A stretch of 64,000 bases of DNA from Thunnus maccoyii (lineage: Eukaryota > Chordata > Actinopteri > Scombriformes > Scombridae), in the NCBI RefSeq assembly GCF_910596095.1, contig NC_056544.1, forward strand, positions 7,270,655 through 7,334,654, written 5' to 3'. This document shows, one piece after another, positions 13,590 to 38,598 of this stretch (positions are counted from its first letter, which is position 1; each line of letters opens with the position of its first letter). A program made the translations under genes and the position numbers. Under the pieces are notes generated by a model. It did not search any database. It saw only the letters and a program-made list of their open reading frames with translations, and was not told the DNA's origin.

Positions 13590-13860
13590 AATTATAACAA
13601 TTCATCAAGAGGGGGATCTGAATATCTGTACCAAATTTCATTCCAATCCGTCCATTAGTTGTTGAGACATATCCCTCAAAGCCACAAATATAAACGTGCT
13701 GGTGGCGCTAGAGGAAAAAACACAAAATTATGCAGGATTCTTCCATCAATGTCTGTGCAAAATTTTATTGCACCATTCAATAGCTGTTGAGATATTAGAA
13801 TCTGGACAAAAGTGGTGGGTCGACTGACAGACTCCGCTGCTATCCATAGAGCTATGCAGC
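13590..13860 (-). repeat. Reversed fragment of the 8.8 kb dispersed repeat
   Basis: CTGTACCAAATTTCATTCCA is the inverted counterpart of the ATGAAATTTGGT phrase at 8.8-9.1 kb, followed by a second degenerate unit (CAAAATTTTATTGCACC). Orientation is opposite to the copies at 8.8 and 61.5 kb. Confidence 0.55.
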
Positions 13861-14115
13861 CACATGAGTAAAAAGTGATGTGAAGTAGTTGTGTTAAAAA
13901 CTGAAAAGAGAGCCTAAAAGAAAAGTTGATATATCTTCTCACCTTCGCACCACTAGCCAATTGTTGTGTGAAGTGGGTGTGATCGGATTGTTGGCTTTAG
14001 AAAGTTCCAAAAAATTGTCGGACACAGCCCTCCTTTTCCAAATTCAAAGATATGTGAGTGGGGGACGTGCGGTTTGATGATCAAACAAGAACTTCACTGA
14101 GGCATACTGGTGCGA

Positions 14116-16097
14116 TTAAAGGTGTTGTATGTAAGAACTGTCCACCTGTCAAATTCATACTCTACACTTCAAACCAATTGGGGGGGGGGGGGGGCATTTC
14201 ACCAGAAGGGGTGTCCATTACATTACGTTAGTGCTTAATTAATAGTGCATTATCAGTGCTCTGTTAGCTAGCAAACTCAGTAACGAGGGGTGTATTCTAG
14301 AAAGCGGGTTTAGTGAAAACTCTGAGTTTGTTAACCCTGAGATGAAGGAAACTCTGGGTTTTCACTTCCAGAAAGAGGTAACTTAAACTCTGGGTCAGTT
14401 ACCAAGGTAACTGACTCTGTAAACTTAACCTGCTCGCTGGCAGATTTTCTTCTCTCTGTCTCCTCCCTCTTACAGAGCCAGACACACCGTTTCATTTCCT
14501 CATTGATTCAGTCCGTATCAAAGCACGTATTGAAGCATATTAATTAGCAGAGGTTTACTGCCTGTCAGAATCAAAATCCTGGCTGGATATTAGTTTGTTA
14601 CTCAAGGACTATTCAAAGTTACTGCTTTTATGCACATCAGTCATTTCTTTGAACAGCGGTTTTTGCCCTCACCCTTGAATAGAATAGTGTCAAATCACCC
14701 TCAGCTTGGAATGAAACGTCCTCTAACACTGTAACTCTGCACACAAGACAGCTGTCAGTTTGTTAGAGCAGCTCCTGCACTGAAATGTTTATTATACACA
14801 ATATGTAATCTCAGTTTAAATTTTAAGAAATCCGTTTGAAGCTTTAGGCACGTAGGATCAATTAATAATGTTCTCTATCTTTCATGATGTGATTGCTCAC
14901 ACTGATGGAACATAATTCTTATATATTGGAGATTATTCCTGACTTAGCAGAATTGTGGTGCAGCTGCAGAATGTAGTTTCAAAGTGAGTTTTTTTTTAAA
15001 CAGGGTGCACAGTCTTAATGTGTTTTTTACAGTATTTCAGTGATAATGTTTAAATTTACTACTTTTGAAGTAGCTGAAATAGTCTCTGAATGCTGTTGAG
15101 CCAAGATCCAAAAAGATGTCTAAAATTTTAAAAATCTACTGTATTTTAACCTTGATGCCTTTTCAAGTTCAAATCACCAGACACATTATTAATGGATCAG
15201 ATCGTGAGCTTGCAATCATGTCTATGTCTTTGATCTTTTTTTTTAAATCTTTATATTTTTCATCTTCAGTTGCTGCCTCTGTTGTTTTGTCTCCCGTCAG
15301 ATTAAAGCTGAACAAATATATTTAAAATGTAATGAAGGCTGCAGCATGATACGCAGTCAGATTCCACTTTATCATCATTAAGGAAATATAAGTATGGTAA
15401 ATGATGAATTAATGGACAAGACTGAGTAAAACTTTGTTTTGTTTAACTTATTGACACCTTTCCCTGCTCTTTTTTTTACAGATAAATGTGCACAGTCCAC
15501 ATACACATGCATTAATTAATTTAAGTCCACTGGTTTAAAATGAACGCTCTGCCTTTTACTTACCTGTTACCATGATGAACTGTAGTATGTGGTTCCATTG
15601 ATAATGGCTTTTTTCATTCACCATGCACGAGAGTGAACATGCTGACTCTGATCAGCTGTTCTAGTACCAACAACTCTTGAGTTTCCATCTCAGGGTTCAT
15701 AAACTCAGAAGTCAGAGTTAGACTCAGAGTTTGTTAAACCTGCTTTCTGGAATAGACCCCTAGGACTTTGACTAAGTATGATAGCAATATCAATTCAGTG
15801 CTAATGGAGTTTATGTTTGCTTCAATAAATCTAACCTGGAAGAAGTAAACCTCATGTTGGACTGAGGGCAAACTGGACGCTACAGTGACTCATTATCACA
15901 TCTTGAGGTACAAAGTGGTATTATGAGACAGGACGGGCTGGGGCTAGCTAGTTAGCATGCTAATTTTAGTACATTTCTGCAGCACAATACAGACGTCTTT
16001 GACATAATGTCAAAACTGTTATATCTTCACATTCTGTTGATAATTTTAGTTATTTTTTAATGTTTTAAACAAAAATTATTACACATAGCCCCTTTAA
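14116..16097. mobile_element. Outer DNA element interrupted by a second element
   Basis: The left end TTAAAGGTGTTGTATGTAAG and right end (as complement) TTAAAGGGGCTATGTGTAAT form degenerate terminal inverted repeats. Between them a separate element with different termini occupies 14287-15760, so without the insertion the outer element would be about 0.5 kb. No coding frame. Confidence 0.55.
14287..15760. mobile_element. Inner non-autonomous DNA element (1.47 kb)
   Basis: Termini GGGGTGTATTCTAGAAAGC and, on the complement, GGGGTCTATTCCAGAAAGC agree at 17 of 19 bases and continue with GGTTTA. Both arms also carry CTCTGAGT and AACCCTGAGAT further in, so the inverted repeats are long but diverged. 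The interior holds only short unrelated frames, so it would need a transposase in trans. The superfamily is not determined. Confidence 0.7.
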
Positions 16098-17520
16098 ACA
16101 AAAAAAAAAGAACAAAAGTAAACAATTTTGTTACTAGGTGAAACCAAGTCTGCAGACTTGCAGCAAAGACAGGAAATCTAGTCTGGTCCTGGTAGTCTAG
16201 CTTGAAAAAATGTCAATTAAGATATACAATGCCAAGCCATTTTCCAAACCATACTCACTTTCAAATGATCGATCAAACATCCATCTCTTTATGTATACAG
16301 AGTAGTTGTGTAGTTTAATAATGCACTGGTTGCTTGTTTAATATGTGGTGCAAATTGTATACTGGGGGGGAAAAAACGATTTTAAGTTTCCTGGTTAAAT
16401 CTGCTCAGTTTTCACACACGTTCAACTATGCTTTTGCCTGAGTAGTATCTCATCAAACAGTTATGGACTAAAACTGCAGACTCTAAAAGCTGACTTTTTT
16501 TTTTTTTTTTAAAAACAATCCTTCCTACACTATACTTAAACAAATGGAGTACGTTGGATATTTAATAGTGCAGCAAGACCATACCTTTATCCACTATTCT
16601 GGATATATTATTTATTAGAGTAATTTTCAGTCCGTTTGTGGAAAAATCACCCCTTTAACCACTTAACGCAGTTCTAGATGAAGGTTAAGATGTTAAAGCA
16701 GTTTATTATAAATGCTTTTATCCACATTTGCTCCAATTGATCTTATCTCCATGCACACATTCATAGTCACTGTGTCAGTGTCTGCCTCTTTTGATGGTAG
16801 TAATTCCCATCACTTCTTTTACCTAGAGCAGCATCACAGACGAGTCCTCAGACAAGCTCATTTCCATATATCGAAATCCCATTTCTATTCCATCTGCTAA
16901 CTGGTCACCTGTGAAACTAGTTTTTAACCATGGTTTGAAAGCGCAGTGGCTTCGGATTTCTACCTCGTCCCCTTTATTAGTGTTTATTCCCAACCATAAA
17001 AACCACTGGAGGGGCACACACTGCCAGCGCAGGTCGTTACATTGTAAAACACCAGGGTGGCACACAACATTGCGCATTAAGAAACTAAGTGTGTCGGGGA
17101 GGAATTAAAGAATAAATTCCCCCTTCCAATTAAAAGATGTATTTTTGCAACGTGAGCGGAGGAAGGGAACATTATCAATGAGGAGAAGAAAACACACAGT
17201 TACAATTCAGGAGGCACAATTACTGAGGCTGGTGGTATGCAATTAAATTGTGCTATTTAGACAGTGCTACTCCCCGCTAATAAACGCAGAACATATAGCG
17301 GAGACAAAACAGGCTTTGGGTTTACCTCAGAATCCCAACAGCTGGGGGAACAGATGACTGAAATGTAAACACAAACAGGGGAAAAACGTCTACATCAAAG
17401 GAAGATGAGGAGATGAGACTATGCATTTACATAAAGAGTAAATTCAGAGAAAGAATATGACTCGCCATCCTGTGACCTAAAGCTAAACTCAGCACTTGTT
17501 CAAAATAACAAAACAACTCT
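16098..17520. other. No gene recognised between the nested elements and psmb5
   Basis: The sequence has T-runs near 16495-16510. The part from about 16650 to 17300 is complex and repeat-poor but non-coding as far as I can see. Confidence 0.45.
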
Positions 17521-17543
17521 CTTGAAAAAAAAGAACATCACAG

Positions 17544-17549
17544 GTTTAT
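17544..17549 (-). promoter_or_regulatory. psmb5: psmb5 polyadenylation signal
   Basis: AATAAA on the minus strand, about 395 bases after the psmb5 stop codon. It is the first perfect hexamer downstream in the sense direction, so the 3' untranslated region is likely about 400 bases. Confidence 0.6.
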
Positions 17550-17941
17550 TGAGAAAGTAGATGTAGTTTTACAGGGTATGATCCAAATGAAATGTATGTA
17601 GGGCAAGCACCACACTACTCCCACACTGTAATAAAGCATGTTTGAGTCATCGGCCCCCCTCTCTGCAGCCCCTCAATTCAGACTCTGTGCAGGGTGAGTG
17701 GAGCTCACTGGTATTGTTAAAAATGTACAACATAAAGCTTCGAGCTACTGACAAGTCAAAATGGGTCACAAAAGTGATACAAGTGGAGATCAATCGATCA
17801 ATGAGTCCTTTTTTTTTTTAATTAGTGTGTCTACTGATATTTCAGAACATCTGTAACATTGGATACTGGAATAAACTATTTTCCTTACACCTCCCTTCTC
17901 CCTCCCCACTTCCTTGTCCCCTCTGCTTTTCATTTTAAGGA

Positions 17942-26368
<8,427 letters not shown>

Positions 26369-26394
26369 CTTCGACACTGTCTGACGATGAGCAA

Positions 26395-26410
26395 GCAGCT
26401 TCCGCCGTTT
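26395..26410 (-). promoter_or_regulatory. psmb5 proximal ETS-type site
   Basis: On the minus strand GGCGGAAGC (core CGGAAG, 26399-26404) lies about 31 bases before the psmb5 ATG. ETS-family sites like this are common at TATA-less housekeeping promoters. There is no TATA box in the 100 bases upstream. Confidence 0.35.
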
Positions 26411-27000
26411 AAGGGTCGTGGGGGCAAAAACACCCACAGCGCCCCCTATGTCTGTGGCGGGCTGTAATTTCTGTGCAGCGGTGTAGGTAGGTAAATAAAC
26501 ACTGGGTGAACTATTCACTATGTTAAAGTATATTAATCATTATAGATTCATTATAGCTTAAAACATGGATAAACTGTGAAGGAGGTTACCAAACGCAGTG
26601 TCTTACAATACACCAGGGTCAGCACTCAGGTTCAACCATGGCCCAGTTTTTTCAGGATTTTTCATGGCAGGGCCCTTAACTGGTGTAGTGGAAAGGCAGG
26701 CCTATATGTTTTGTTTATACCTTTTATTTCATTTAATAATAAAATAGAATTATATGGCATCAACACACCATTTCTGTTCGACTGCCAACCATTTGTGTTT
26801 GTGAAGAACAAATCTGTTATGGTCACACAGGCTAAAGTTGTGGAATTCACACATTCAACTTTAATTACTGGTAGGTTTATTAGACTTAATTTCAGCACCT
26901 TTCACTGCTCAAATAGTAGGGCGCAACCATAGTTTTAATGCCTCTCCTCACATGGGGGCAGTATTAGATGTAACAAGGTTATATTACTATAATTGGTGTG

Positions 27001-27006
27001 TTTATT
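27001..27006 (-). promoter_or_regulatory. psmb11: Candidate psmb11 polyadenylation signal
   Basis: AATAAA on the minus strand, about 170 bases after the psmb11 stop codon, within the 800-base gap before psmb5. Confidence 0.45.
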
Positions 27007-27171
27007 TTGTTATCTGTAGTAGATTTGTGAAAAATTATGTAAAAGTTTTGATGTAAACTATGAAAGTCGAAACTTTCCACAGGCCACCATTTGCCTACCA
27101 CTGTGCCATACTATCTCTAACATTTAGCCTCCCTTAATCCACCCCTTCCACACACACATAAATGGTTTTCT

Positions 27172-28167
27172 TCATCTTGGATCATTTAATTCTGTTGCTC
27201 TTTTTCTTTCCTCTACTATTTTTCCCCTCTTCTCCATCTCTCTGTAATATTCCTCTTTCAGGTTCTCCCTCTGTCTTTGGCTCCATCCCTGGGCTGTGAT
27301 GTGGAAGAGGTCCACGTTGTTTCCTGAGTAGGCATCCCTGTGAGTGGCCCTGAAAACTGCTTCTCTTGCCAAGGAGACGGCCTCCTCTTTGCTTAGGCTC
27401 CACTTCATCCCTCTGTCCAGTACTCCGTAAGCATAAGGAGAGCCTGAGCCCACAGAAAAGATGTCTCCCTGTAGACGGGCGCCATCACTGCACACATATA
27501 TCAGCTTTGGGCCACTGTTAGGGGATGCAGAATGTGTCATGGCGGTAACATCTTGGTTAACAGGTAAGGAGTTATCATTTGCACAGTCAGAGTTACCCGC
27601 TTCTTGGTCCCAGCCACACAGTGTAAGGGCCACACACACTTCAGTCCCCTTAAAAGGGTGCAGCATAAATGAGAGGAGCTTGGCAGTGCCACTTATTGAC
27701 AGGCGGCGTCTGTGCCGTAACTGGTAGAGTCTGATCTCTCTTGCCAAGATTCGCTCCCACAGCATGCAGTCTGCACCGCTACCAGAGGATGTGACCACTA
27801 AATGGGAGTGAATTGGGGTTATCTTATGAACTTCTGGACAGGCAACAAGCCCTCCAGCACTGGCACGTGTGTCTGCAGCTGCAATGACTCCACCTTGGAA
27901 GATGAAGCCCAGGGTCGTTGTTCCATGACACAGAGGGAAAGGCCTGCGGACTGTCACTGAATGGTTGAAATGGGCAGAGTTTGGCAAAGTTGGTGTGAAA
28001 ATGTGCAGTGGGACGTCGCTGTTTCTTTCTGATTTCTTCAGTCTCCCCCATCCAAAATTGTAATTAGTCAAATTTAAAAATGTGGCTGGATCTTCCAAAG
28101 GCGAAGCAGAAAGCCACTTGTGATGCACAGAAGAGTCCTTGAAGCCACAAATATCTTCCAGAGCCAT
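27172..28167 (-). CDS. psmb11: Proteasome subunit beta type-11 (thymoproteasome beta5t), single exon
   Basis: Beta5t replaces beta5 in proteasomes of cortical thymic epithelium and shapes the peptides used for positive selection of CD8 T cells (known from mammals). One uninterrupted exon of 331 aa, consistent with the intronless human gene (300 aa). I chose the ATG at 28167 (MALEDICGF); an in-frame upstream ATG at 28233 would add 22 residues. HGTTTLGF puts the mature Thr at residue 83; catalytic Asp17 and Lys33 correspond to Asp99 and Lys115. The residue aligned with Met45 of beta5 is Ser127 and that aligned with Ala49 is Gly, giving the polar S1 pocket typical of beta5t. [14 protein letters not shown] and THRDAYSGN match beta5t strongly. 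Odd points: about 29 extra residues after CGWD (around residues 190-220), rich in Asn, Ser and Asp, and a charged C-terminal tail. Teleosts may carry two psmb11 copies; I cannot tell which this is. Confidence 0.95.
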   Translation of the reverse strand: MALEDICGFKDSSVHHKWLSASPLEDPATFLNLTNYNFGWGRLKKSERNSDVPLHIFTPTLPNSAHFNHSVTVRRPFPLCHGTTTLGFIFQGGVIAAADTRASAGGLVACPEVHKITPIHSHLVVTSSGSGADCMLWERILAREIRLYQLRHRRRLSISGTAKLLSFMLHPFKGTEVCVALTLCGWDQEAGNSDCANDNSLPVNQDVTAMTHSASPNSGPKLIYVCSDGARLQGDIFSVGSGSPYAYGVLDRGMKWSLSKEEAVSLAREAVFRATHRDAYSGNNVDLFHITAQGWSQRQRENLKEEYYREMEKRGKIVEERKRATELNDPR

Positions 28168-29008
28168 AACGATGAAAGTGAAATGAAAATTTTCCTTGAG
28201 AAAAGCTGGTAAAAGTATACTCCTCAAACACATATTAAACCAGAGTCCATCCTAAGGAAAACTGGTCAAATAAAGTCAGAAGCCTCACAAATCCCATTCT
28301 GGTTTGTTCTGGACACTGCTGCCATCTCCTCTCATTTTCTCATCTACTGTCTACTCCGAAAAAACAGTTATGACCCTTTTATAGCCCTCCCAAATATGAC
28401 AGCTTGCATATACACACAAACACCTTTATCCAAAAGCCTTTGAGTTGACATAAGTGATATTTTATCTTGCCTGCAATGAAAGTGATATCTAGAGAAGCCA
28501 CTTTCTGCAAACCTTGTATGTTTTAATGACTGACTGGGTGATATTTCCTGCTGTGTGCAAGTTCATACACATACATCTTTTTATCACTTTCAGTTTATTG
28601 TTAACGTGAGGCTACAACAGCAGAAGGCATTTTCTGCTAAACCTGCTGTCTATGGCTATATGGGGACCAGGGACCTGCATCAACAGTGAATATAGATAGA
28701 TAGAGGAACTGAAGTAATAATTAACTGAGGGAATACCAGTAAGAATATTTCAAATCACTCTGATTTTATTTTATTATTTTTTTTTTTTATTTTATTTTAA
28801 CAACTGCCACTCTAACATTTAGAGCACAAACTATTATTCATCTATTTTGCAAAAAGTAAGTTGACATCAACTGCTAAAATTTTCTTGAGTTCAATATTCA
28901 AAAAATTGAAGCCAAATGGATACGCGTTACTGTATATATCGCGATAAGGTACGAGATGAGCAACTGAAGTACTTGCGTAACCATTTCGGCTCTACATCAC
29001 CTTACTAG

Positions 29009-29048
29009 CCAATGATCATTGACGCCCTCACAGATCCAAGATGGCGCC
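29009..29048 (+). promoter_or_regulatory. prmt5 promoter: CCAAT box and YY1-type element
   Basis: CCAAT at 29009-29013 is followed by AAGATGGCGCC at 29038-29048, close to the YY1 consensus AAGATGGCGGC that often sits just downstream of the start site of housekeeping genes. The ATG inside the YY1-like element (29041) is in frame with prmt5. Confidence 0.5.
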
Positions 29049-29109
29049 AGTTTCCTCGAAAGCTAGAGCTACTAGATCATCCCAGACCTCTACCCATTCA
29101 GTCCAAATC

Positions 29110-35869
<6,760 letters not shown>

Positions 35870-36464
35870 AGACGACATATAAACCCGTCAACAGGCATAC
35901 ACTCACACATGTTTCTGTAACACTAGGTGGCAGTAGAAGTGGGGGTGGCGTGGCTCTTTTTTTATATACTCAGTCAAACCTTGGACGTGTGATGTGAACC
36001 CCTAAAGTCAGTGCAGTCTGGGTTTGAGAACCACCAGTGGTAGGCACTTTTGAGTCGGCATTGAAAAAGTTGATAAACCCGATTTTTTTCAGTTTGTGTT
36101 TTCAGAATTTGTTCTAGAAGTCTGTTTCAGCAGCACAGACTATCATCCGTACACAAAGTGTATTGTTGCTGTGAGATTGGCTCATTCAGATTAGGTCAAA
36201 CAACTTGCTGCTTGTTCCTCATGCTTTATTTTTTCAGTTTTCTTTCTGTACTGTTGTGAACAGGCATTGCAGACATACACATTCAATCAAACAGGACCGA
36301 TGCCTTATCAAACGCACATTCCAATACTATACCAATACTGACGAAACACCTTTCTCAATCTAAAAAGGTCACAGGACGGTTTCGCCATTCAGATCACACA
36401 CCGTGTTATTTCGGGGTTGTCTTCATACCTTTGTTATTTTGTTTCTGTACGTTTGAACCATGTC

Positions 36465-36470
36465 AATAAA
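36465..36470 (+). promoter_or_regulatory. prmt5: prmt5 polyadenylation signal
   Basis: AATAAA about 600 bases after the prmt5 stop codon, followed by GT/T-rich sequence after position 36480. The 3' untranslated region is thus about 610-620 bases. Confidence 0.7.
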
Positions 36471-36489
36471 GACAACACTGTAATGTTCT

Positions 36490-37860
36490 CCATATACTCT
36501 ACGCTTTCTTTTTTTTGGTACCACCAAAGTGCACGATTTTTGGAGCGTTGATTATTGAAAAGGTTTGAATAATTTCAGAATGACTGCAGGAGAAATGAGA
36601 TGGTTGGCTAAAGTGCAAGGATGTGATTTGTCCAGTAGATGTCACCCTCATGGCAATCTCTTCAAAATTAATCAATATTGGTAGTATTCTCTATACCTAC
36701 CAAAATGTGTACAGACCAGTAGTAATATATTAGCTCAGGTATAAGGCTCCTTACAGACCTGTCCAGTAATAAAACATAGTCATCAATTCTATATTAAACA
36801 TACTAGTGCTGTGTGCTCATGTCCAATTCAGTTCAAATGCTCTTCAGTCATAGCTGTCAGTGATCCAGCTCAACATGATGTAACGCTATCATATCTGGAG
36901 CCGAACACCCATGATCCTCTATGTCTTATTTGAACATCAGGGCTCATCTAATAAAGACCTTTCCTGCCATGAAAGTTGAATGCAATTAGTTGAGTCTACA
37001 TATGTTGATTCAGGAACACACCCTGTCTAGTCTTATCATGTAGCATGCACTTGTTTGCACATATCTCACAAACTGCAGTTGTTTAAGATAGACACACAAC
37101 TGAGGCTGGTATAGGTTGTAAGTGTTTTGCTTGCCTGTGCAATTCTAACATAAAATTCAGGTAATGTTAAAGGAATAATTTCTTGATGCTGTCATGTATT
37201 AAGCATTGCTTCTGTCACACTGCAGGTTTTTTGTTTTTTTACAGACGTCTTTATTACATACTGTAAACGTAATGGATGATGTAAAGGTTGCAAATATGCA
37301 GAAGGTGCATGTGACTAGGTGACATCATACTATCAAAAAACCAGCCCATTTAATATCTGTGCCATTATCCACAGAATCACATATCAAACATCCAAAATAT
37401 AAATGATAAGAAATTACATCTTTATTTTAAATTATAAACAGAATGATGACATAAGTTTTCCTGAAGCCATAATTTGACTTAAATTTTAAAAAGTTAGTCA
37501 TCTTATGTAATGTTCATTTGAGCAACTAAGGGTAATACCAATGATACTTATTGTATCGATGTGTATCATGACCTTATTTTAAAATGTTATTGATTATATA
37601 CATTGTTTGATGTTTATTTTGCAATAAACAGTATTTTAGACAGTGAAAATACATTTGTACTGCAAGTAAGACTAAATCCAAATTACTTTTGTCGTTAAAA
37701 GAAAACTTGAATAAAGACAGATTTGGACAATTTTTTAATTCACTTTCGTTACTATTTAAGCCAGTTTGTAACGACGAACTCTAGTAATTTTTGATTCTGT
37801 ATTTTATCAATGAGATAAACAGCACTTGAGTCTCACTTCAGAGGGAGGGGTCTGAGGCGT
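36490..37860. other. prmt5-slc7a8 intergenic spacer
   Basis: AT-rich sequence, no reading frame of interest and no clear transposon ends. It leads into the slc7a8 promoter. Confidence 0.5.
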
Positions 37861-37882
37861 GTTGACAATTTGGGCCGCGCTG

Positions 37883-37916
37883 ATTGGTTGAAAATAACCA
37901 GCTTTTCTATTTATCG
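37883..37916 (+). promoter_or_regulatory. slc7a8 core promoter boxes: inverted CCAAT and TATA-like
   Basis: TGATTGGTTG contains an inverted CCAAT box at 37883-37887, and TATTTATC at 37909-37916 is TATA-like. Both lie 20-60 bases before the inferred first exon of slc7a8. NF-Y binding to inverted CCAAT boxes is established in vertebrate promoters; use here is inference. Confidence 0.45.
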
Positions 37917-37934
37917 AGGCAGTCAGCTGGAAGT

Positions 37935-38598
37935 CTTTTGTTATCCCGCTCACCACAGCCAGCCGAAAGTCATGCAGCCCAACATGAAGTCCGTCACATA
38001 ACGGGGAGCTTTCAGGCTTTTTTTTTTCAAGTCACATCAGCTGAAAAGGTGAGTCACCCTTTTATTAATTGCTTGTTGCAGTTTTACACAGCGAAATAAA
38101 GAGCATGAGGTTCCCACTGATGGCTTTAGTGTTAACTACAAACCCGCACAGCCGGGTCAGTCCCACCGCGAGACTCCTGAAACCGGTGAATTTGAACTTG
38201 AACACTTTAACATTTAAGCTAAAGTGGGCCTGTGTGTTTTGGACAACACACTGAAATGTTTTCAGAGTCTGTCTGTAGTCACCAATAAACCCTGCAGGTA
38301 AAGTGTCCAGGTCGTTTATCATGTAGCACTATGAATTATTAATACTGTAATGTGGTTTCTAACCAACTGAAGTGACAGAAACCACTGCCATCAGCATTTC
38401 TGACCTCAAATGGGCTGAAGGAAAGTAACAGTGGAGAAATTACTCAGCAAGTGTGTCTGGCAGAGGAATTGACGCTCTTTCAGAGACAATGCTTGCCTTC
38501 ATACTTATTTTATGTTTTGGTAGGTAAAGAGGCGCAGCTCCCTTCACCTGAACCACAAAAGACGGGGGGAGGGCACTCTGGACTAGCAGGGCCTCAAG
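37935..38598 (+). other. slc7a8: slc7a8 5' untranslated exons (inferred) and intron 1
   Basis: A probable non-coding first exon ends at 38048 with the donor AAG|GTGAGT. The second exon begins about 38524 after TTTTGGTAG and reaches the ATG at 38599. The first exon start near 37935 is a guess from the upstream CCAAT and TATA-like boxes. The exon contains a 9-codon upstream reading frame at 37972-38001. No transcript evidence was available to me. Confidence 0.55.

Larger units (their letters stand above)
9340..14115. other. No gene recognised; complex unique sequence
   Basis: This stretch has balanced base composition and few repeats, but I find no spliceable conserved exon. It contains a purine-rich tract (10255-10412), a cluster of TCACGTC motifs (11058-11151), a hydrophobic 29-codon frame (12181-12270), a G-run (12424-12450) and a reversed repeat fragment at 13590-13860. 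It may hold regulatory DNA for a gene beyond the left edge, possibly cdh24, which neighbours PSMB11 in human; that is inference only. Confidence 0.45.

Noticed and set aside
27515-27596. Possible 82-base intron in psmb11 (GTAACT to CTAACAG) that would remove most of the insert
   Set aside because: 82 is not a multiple of three; joining at these sites shifts the frame and meets a stop within five codons, while reading through keeps the conserved C-terminal half intact.
28168-28233. psmb11 start at the upstream in-frame ATG (28233)
   Set aside because: The 22 added residues are hydrophobic and unlike beta5t leaders; MALEDICGF at 28167 is the better start. Not excluded completely.
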